A stretch of DNA of 64,000 bases, taken from NCBI RefSeq assembly GCF_020873915.1, contig NZ_JAHWGP010000030.1, positions 33,562 to 97,561 on the forward strand, read 5' to 3'. The position numbers were made by a program, and so were the translations under genes. Below the pieces are notes generated by a model, which was given only the letters and a program-made list of their open reading frames with translations, had not been told where the DNA came from and ran no database searches. Below are positions 60,335 through 64,000 of the stretch, one piece after another; the first letter of the stretch is position 1; every line of letters starts with the position of its first letter. Source of the stretch: Streptomyces sp. DH5 (GTDB lineage Bacteria > Actinomycetota > Actinomycetes > Streptomycetales > Streptomycetaceae).

Positions 60335-60856
60335 TCAGCGCACCCGGTGCCCGTCCTCCAGCTCCGCGGTGCCCGAACCGTCGGCGAGGACGTCCAGCGC
60401 GGCCAGCACCCGGCGCCCCGTCGAGCCCTCGAGGTACCCGGTCAGCTCCCCGCGCGGCACGAGCCGCCACGACAGCAACTCCGACTCCTGCAGCCGGATC
60501 GCCGCGAGGTCGTCCTCGCCGAGCACGCCACCGTCGTACAGGTACGCCACCACCGGGGGCCGGCCGGCACCCCGCACCCAGTCCACCGCCAGCAGCCGGC
60601 CGAGGCCCCGGTCGAGGCCGATCTCCTCGGCCGTCTCACGCCGGGCACCCTCGCGCGGGCTCTCCCCGTCGTCCGACTCGATCGTCCCGCCGGGCAGCAC
60701 CCACCCCTCCCGGTAGGCCGGCTCGACGAGCAGCACCCGGCCCTCCCCGTCCCGGAAGAGAGCGGCGGAGGCGGCGAGGACACGGGGGAGGGAGGCGATG
60801 TAGGCGGCGTAGTCCTGGGAGTCGTGGGTGTCCTGGGGGCCCTGGGTGGTGGTCAT
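60335..60856 (-). CDS. NUDIX hydrolase
   Basis: A 173-residue NUDIX protein. The box reads GGTIESDDGESPREGARRET, then AEEIGLD (GX5EX7REUXEEXGU pattern, all acids present). The rest (AALFRDGEGRVLLVEPAYRE, then VAYLYDGGVLGEDDLAAIRL) gives a normal fold. The substrate may be a nucleoside diphosphate linked compound; position between a sirtuin and an ADP-ribosylglycohydrolase suggests ADP-ribose (inference). TACCCT lies seven bases before the ATG on the coding strand, so the message may be leaderless. Confidence 0.92.
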   Translation of the reverse strand: MTTTQGPQDTHDSQDYAAYIASLPRVLAASAALFRDGEGRVLLVEPAYREGWVLPGGTIESDDGESPREGARRETAEEIGLDRGLGRLLAVDWVRGAGRPPVVAYLYDGGVLGEDDLAAIRLQESELLSWRLVPRGELTGYLEGSTGRRVLAALDVLADGSGTAELEDGHRVR

Positions 60857-61176
60857 GCGGGGAAGGGTAGGTGGCGGCGCCGGACCTCCTCCCGGGAACG
60901 GTGACCGGCTCACCGGGCGCACCACAGCACACGCCGTCCCACGGTCGGCACGGGCGGCGCACGCGCCGGGGCACGGGTGGGGGCCCCGGCCGGCGGCGGG
61001 CGCCGGCACCCGGAGCCGCACGAGCGGACGACCCGGACGGACGTTGCGGGGACGCCGGGGCCACGCCTGCTGCCGTCTGCGGCCGGAGGGAGGCGGTGGG
61101 ACGCGCCACCCGGCGGACGCCCCACCCCTCGGACACCTCACCCGCCCGTCCCGGGGCCGGCGGGCCCGGCCGTCCG
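60857..61176. other. Intergenic region between NUDIX and ADP-ribosylglycohydrolase genes
   Basis: About 320 bases with no supported gene. It holds the NUDIX promoter and the 3' end of the glycohydrolase transcript; GC-rich short palindromes occur near 61150-61175 but no single strong stem. Confidence 0.45.
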
Positions 61177-62259
61177 TCAGACCTCCGTCCGCGCCAGCCG
61201 CAGCGTCCGCTCCGCCAGTTCGCTGACGCGCACCCCGTCGAAGCCGAAGACGGCGCTGCGGACCGTGTCCCGCAAGGGGTCCTTCCAGCGCGCCGGGATC
61301 GCCGGGGCACCGCACGTCACCCCGGCCACGGAGCCCGCCGTCGCCCCGTTGGAGTCGGTGTCCAGGCCGCCGCGCACCGTCAGGGCGATCGTGCGGGTGA
61401 AGTCGCCGTCGCCGTACAGCAGACCGGCGGTGAGCACGGCCGCGTTCGGGACCGTGTGGATCCAGCCCAGGCCGGCCGTCTCCTCCTCCAGCGTCGCGAG
61501 CGTCTCCTCCCAGGCCAGCCCCGCACCGTGCAGTGAGGCCACCCGGCGCACGGTGCGGGCGAGGCGGCTGCCCGCCGGGATCACCGTCAGCGCCTCGTCC
61601 AGCGCGTGCCGGACGGTGGGCGCCGTGAACGCCGCCGAGATCAGCGCCGCCGCCCACATGGCGCCGTACACGCCGTTGCCGGTGTGGGACAGCACCGCGT
61701 CCCTGCGGGCCAGCGAGGCGGCGCGGCGCGGGGCGCCCGGCGAGGTCCAGCCGTGGATGTCGGCCCGGATGAGGGCGCCGATCCACTCCTGGTACGGGTT
61801 GTCGTACGTGGCCGTCACCGGGGGCTTCAGTCCGTTCGCGAGGTTGCGGTACGCCGCCCGTTCCGCCGTGAACGTCTGCAGGTACGGCAGCCGCAGCAGC
61901 CACAGGTCGCCCACCTGCTCGGTGCTGAACCCGAAGCCGTGGGTCTCCAGCAGGTGCAGGCCGAGGACCGCGTAGTCGATGTCGTCGTCGCGGCAGCTGC
62001 CGCGGACACGGCCGCGGACACAGGCCCGCCACTCGGGGCGCAGGTCACGCGCCTCGCTCTCGGACGGCGGCTCGGGCAGATAGTCGGTGAGGGGGAGGGC
62101 GTCCGCGCGGCGCAGGTAGCGGTCGATGCGCTCGCGTGTCCACACCTCGCCCTGCTCGACCGGTTTGCCGAGCATGTTGCCCGCGATCCGGCCCAGCCAG
62201 CCTCCCAGGACGCGGTCGGCGAGTCCTGACTCCGTGCGCACAGCGGTCGTCGCGGTCAT
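61177..62259 (-). CDS. ADP-ribosylglycohydrolase family protein
   Basis: A 360-residue all-helical enzyme. LADRVLGGWLGRIAGNMLGK is the N-terminal helix, RGSCRDDDIDYAVLGLHLLE carries the paired metal aspartates, and GGLDTDSNGATAGSVAGVTC supplies the second DxDxxG metal site. The first motif reads CRDDDID in place of the usual DDT, a known variant in bacterial families. ADP-ribosylglycohydrolases remove ADP-ribose from proteins or small molecules. The ATG at 62259 is chosen as the start of the domain. It is divergent from the glycerate kinase gene. Confidence 0.9.
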   Translation of the reverse strand: MTATTAVRTESGLADRVLGGWLGRIAGNMLGKPVEQGEVWTRERIDRYLRRADALPLTDYLPEPPSESEARDLRPEWRACVRGRVRGSCRDDDIDYAVLGLHLLETHGFGFSTEQVGDLWLLRLPYLQTFTAERAAYRNLANGLKPPVTATYDNPYQEWIGALIRADIHGWTSPGAPRRAASLARRDAVLSHTGNGVYGAMWAAALISAAFTAPTVRHALDEALTVIPAGSRLARTVRRVASLHGAGLAWEETLATLEEETAGLGWIHTVPNAAVLTAGLLYGDGDFTRTIALTVRGGLDTDSNGATAGSVAGVTCGAPAIPARWKDPLRDTVRSAVFGFDGVRVSELAERTLRLARTEV

Positions 62260-62395
62260 GCGACCGGTGTACCCGCTTCCGCGCTGTTCCACGGGGTGGG
62301 CAGGCCATGGCGGCGGCCCCGCCCGCCGGTTAGGGTCACAGCGGCGCGACTGGCCTCCGCAGGTGCGCGAGGCCCGCAGAGCGAGGGGAACGCAA

Positions 62396-63565
62396 GTGGC
62401 GGACGTCGCAGGAAGCGGCACTCGTACGACGCGGCCGGCACGACGGGTGCTCGTCGCCGCGGACAAGTTCAAAGGATCGCTGACGGCCGTCGAGGTCGCC
62501 GGACGGGTGACGGCCGGGCTGCGCCGGGTCGTACCGGGCCTGGTGGTCGAGGCGCTGCCGGTGGCCGACGGCGGCGACGGCACGGTGGCCGCGGCGGTGG
62601 CGGCCGGGTTCGAGCGGCGCGAGGTACGCGTCACCGGACCCCTCGGGCAGCCGGTGACCGCGGCGTACGCGCTGAGGGACGGCACCGCCGTCGTGGAGAT
62701 GGCGGAGGCCAGCGGGCTGCAGCGGCTGCCGGAGGGGGTCCTCGCGCCGCTCACGGCATCGACGTACGGCTCCGGGGAACTGCTGCGGGCCGCGCTGGAC
62801 GCGGGAGCCCGGACCATCGTGTTCGGGGTGGGTGGCAGCGCCACCACCGACGGCGGTGCGGGCATGCTGTCGGCGCTGGGGGCGCGGTTCCTGACGGCCG
62901 GGGGCGAGCCGGTGGGGCCGGGAGGCGGAGGGCTGGCGGAGCTGGCGTCCGCTGATCTGTCCGGCCTCGACCCGCGTCTCGGGTCGGTCGCCCTGGTCCT
63001 GGCCAGCGATGTCGACAATCCGCTGACCGGTCCGAAGGGCGCGCCGGCGGTGTACGGGCCGCAGAAGGGCGCGTCGCCGGAGGACGTGGAGCGGCTGGAC
63101 GCGGCGCTGGCTCACTTCGTGAAGGTGCTGGAGGCCGTCGTCGGGCCGCGGGCAGCCGATCACGCGGTGTCGCCCGGTGCGGGCGCGGCGGGCGGCATCG
63201 GATTCGGTGCGCTGCTGCTGGGTGCCGTGTTCCGTCCGGGCATCGCGGTCATGCTGGACGTGCTGGGCTTCGCGCCGGCGCTGGAGCGGGCCGATCTGGT
63301 GATCACCGGGGAGGGCTCGCTGGACGAGCAGACCCTGCACGGGAAGGCACCCGCGGGCGTCGCCGCGGTGGCCCGCGCCGCGGGTAAGGAGGTCGTCGCG
63401 GTGTGCGGGCGGCTGGCGCTGCCGCCGGAGGTGCTGGGACGGGCGGGAATCCGGCGGGCGTACGCCCTGACCGACCTGGAGCCGGACGTGGCGCGGTGCA
63501 TCGCCGACGCGGGGCCGATCCTGGAACGCACGGCGGAGCGCATCGCCCACGACTTCCTGCGCTGA
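62396..63565 (+). CDS. Glycerate kinase (GckA-type)
   Basis: A 389-residue class II-type glycerate kinase (GlxK family). RVLVAADKFKGSLTAVEVAG, LPVADGGDGTVAAAVAAGFE, and GVGGSATTDGGAGMLSALGA are the core motifs, followed by DVDNPLTGPKGAPAVYGPQK, then FALDVLGF-like MLDVLGFAPALERADLVITG, and EGSLDEQTLHGKAPAGVAAV. All key loops are intact. It phosphorylates glycerate to 2-phosphoglycerate in glyoxylate and allantoin assimilation. GTG 62396 was chosen because GAGGGGAA lies just upstream. It is divergent from the ADP-ribosylglycohydrolase. Confidence 0.93.
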   Translation: MADVAGSGTRTTRPARRVLVAADKFKGSLTAVEVAGRVTAGLRRVVPGLVVEALPVADGGDGTVAAAVAAGFERREVRVTGPLGQPVTAAYALRDGTAVVEMAEASGLQRLPEGVLAPLTASTYGSGELLRAALDAGARTIVFGVGGSATTDGGAGMLSALGARFLTAGGEPVGPGGGGLAELASADLSGLDPRLGSVALVLASDVDNPLTGPKGAPAVYGPQKGASPEDVERLDAALAHFVKVLEAVVGPRAADHAVSPGAGAAGGIGFGALLLGAVFRPGIAVMLDVLGFAPALERADLVITGEGSLDEQTLHGKAPAGVAAVARAAGKEVVAVCGRLALPPEVLGRAGIRRAYALTDLEPDVARCIADAGPILERTAERIAHDFLR

Positions 63566-63570
63566 CACGC

Positions 63571-63602
63571 GGCGGGTCCGGCGGCCGCCGCCCGGACCCG
63601 CC
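63571..63602 (+). terminator. Terminator hairpin after glycerate kinase
   Basis: GGCGGGTCCGG (63571-63581) and CCGGACCCGCC (63592-63602) form a perfect 11-pair stem with a ten-base loop, six bases past the stop codon. Confidence 0.75.
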
Positions 63603-63604
63603 GC

Positions 63605-63692
63605 CACCTCACCATGCAGGGCCGGCCCCGGCCCCACCTCACCATGCAGGGCCGGCCCCGGCCCCACCTCACCATGCAGGGCCGGCCCCGGC
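63605..63692. repeat. Three copies of a 30-bp tandem repeat
   Basis: The unit ACCATGCAGGGCCGGCCCCG plus GCCCCACCTC is perfect at 63611-63640 and 63641-63670 and partial (22 bases) at 63671-63692, preceded by CACCTC at 63605. Each unit carries CACCATG. Confidence 0.9.
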
Positions 63693-64000
63693 ACGGGCCC
63701 CCGGCCGGGACCGTGTCGCGATCCCCCTCAGCAGTGGTGCACAGGCCCTCCCGTACGGCCGTCACCGCCGGCGCCTGGCGGCCGTCACCCGGCGCAGCGC
63801 GCCGTGGGTGACCATCCCGGCGCGGGAGCCGCACTCCTTCTGGGAGGTGGCGGCCCACCGGGAGCGCGGGGCCCTCGCGGAGGACGAGCAGATCCTCTGA
63901 CGCGCGTGACGGAGAAGAGGGGGCCCCCCCCCCCACCCGGGGCCGGCGCCCCCGCCCGGCCCCACAACGCGCCACGGCAACACATCAGCCCCAGCCGCAC
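63693..64000. other. Right-edge region with no supported gene
   Basis: No frame is convincing. A forward frame ends TIPAREPHSFWEVAAHRERG, then ALAEDEQIL and stops at 63900; it looks protein-like for about 30 residues but has no family and no good start. A run of 13 C preceded by five G occurs near 63921-63937. Confidence 0.4.

Noticed and set aside
63700-63900. C-terminal-looking fragment TIPAREPHSFWEVAAHRERG before a stop at 63900
   Set aside because: Protein-like for only about 30 residues, with no start, family or upstream continuation.
63921-63937. Run of five G then 13 C
   Set aside because: Could be biological, but such homopolymers are more often sequencing or assembly uncertainty; no feature claimed.
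1-64000. CRISPR arrays, prophage or integrase genes, rRNA or tRNA genes
   Set aside because: None seen: no regularly spaced repeats with unique spacers, no integrase motif, no rRNA-like or complete tRNA-like sequence.

Overview
The window is high-GC actinobacterial chromosome and almost certainly Streptomyces. Third codon positions are strongly GC-biased, GTG and TTG starts are used, several promoters look leaderless, and the gene set is typical of the genus (PucR regulator, F420-dependent oxidoreductase, PcaDC fusion, DUF6493/SWIM pair, short XRE regulator, extracytoplasmic CAP protein, sialidase). All calls come from reading the sequence; no database search was run.

Layout. 1-3.1 kb: a DUF6493 gene running off the left edge and an upstream SWIM zinc-finger gene with a reading-frame break. 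3.2-10.7 kb: a mixed accessory stretch with a DUF2071 membrane protein, a divergent HxlR regulator and RidA protein, a small secreted crystallin-like protein, a Ser/Thr kinase fused to a LamG-like domain, and two convergent DUF1963 paralogues. 10.9-13.36 kb: an insertion-sequence graveyard (dead IS256-type transposase broken by another transposase remnant) followed by an intact IS110-family element ending just before a pcaDC gene. 13.36-25.6 kb: housekeeping-like genes (PcaDC, MBL hydrolase, exonuclease III, gamma-glutamyltransferase, ClpC-type ATPase, methionine aminopeptidase divergent from an XRE regulator).

25.7-32.9 kb: a reductive pyrimidine/hydantoin catabolism cluster with two beta-ureidopropionase-type amidohydrolases, a class III aminotransferase, a PucR activator, a dihydropyrimidinase and an F420-dependent LLM oxidoreductase. 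No dihydropyrimidine dehydrogenase is present. 33-37.1 kb: CAP-domain secreted protein, DUF3558-like protein, lipoate ligase, DUF6585 protein.

37.2-49.2 kb: a probable sialic acid regulon. A peptide-type ABC importer, with one permease fused to one ATPase, is divergent from a FadR-type GntR regulator. Next comes an operon for an acetyl esterase, a secreted sialidase, N-acetylneuraminate lyase, ManNAc kinase and ManNAc-6-P epimerase. The identical 13-bp sequence CATCAGACGTCTG lies in the transporter/regulator promoter region and in the promoter of the catabolic operon, tying both halves to one regulator.

49.4-64 kb: a second gamma-glutamyltransferase-like gene, an inositol-phosphatase-family gene, an FAD oxidoreductase with a macro-domain partner, an NfeD/SPFH membrane pair, a DUF72 gene, alkylation repair (Ada-AlkA fusion plus Ogt), sirtuin, NUDIX and ADP-ribosylglycohydrolase genes, and glycerate kinase. 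Several short GC-rich tandem repeats lie between genes, including a 30-bp triplicate near the right edge.
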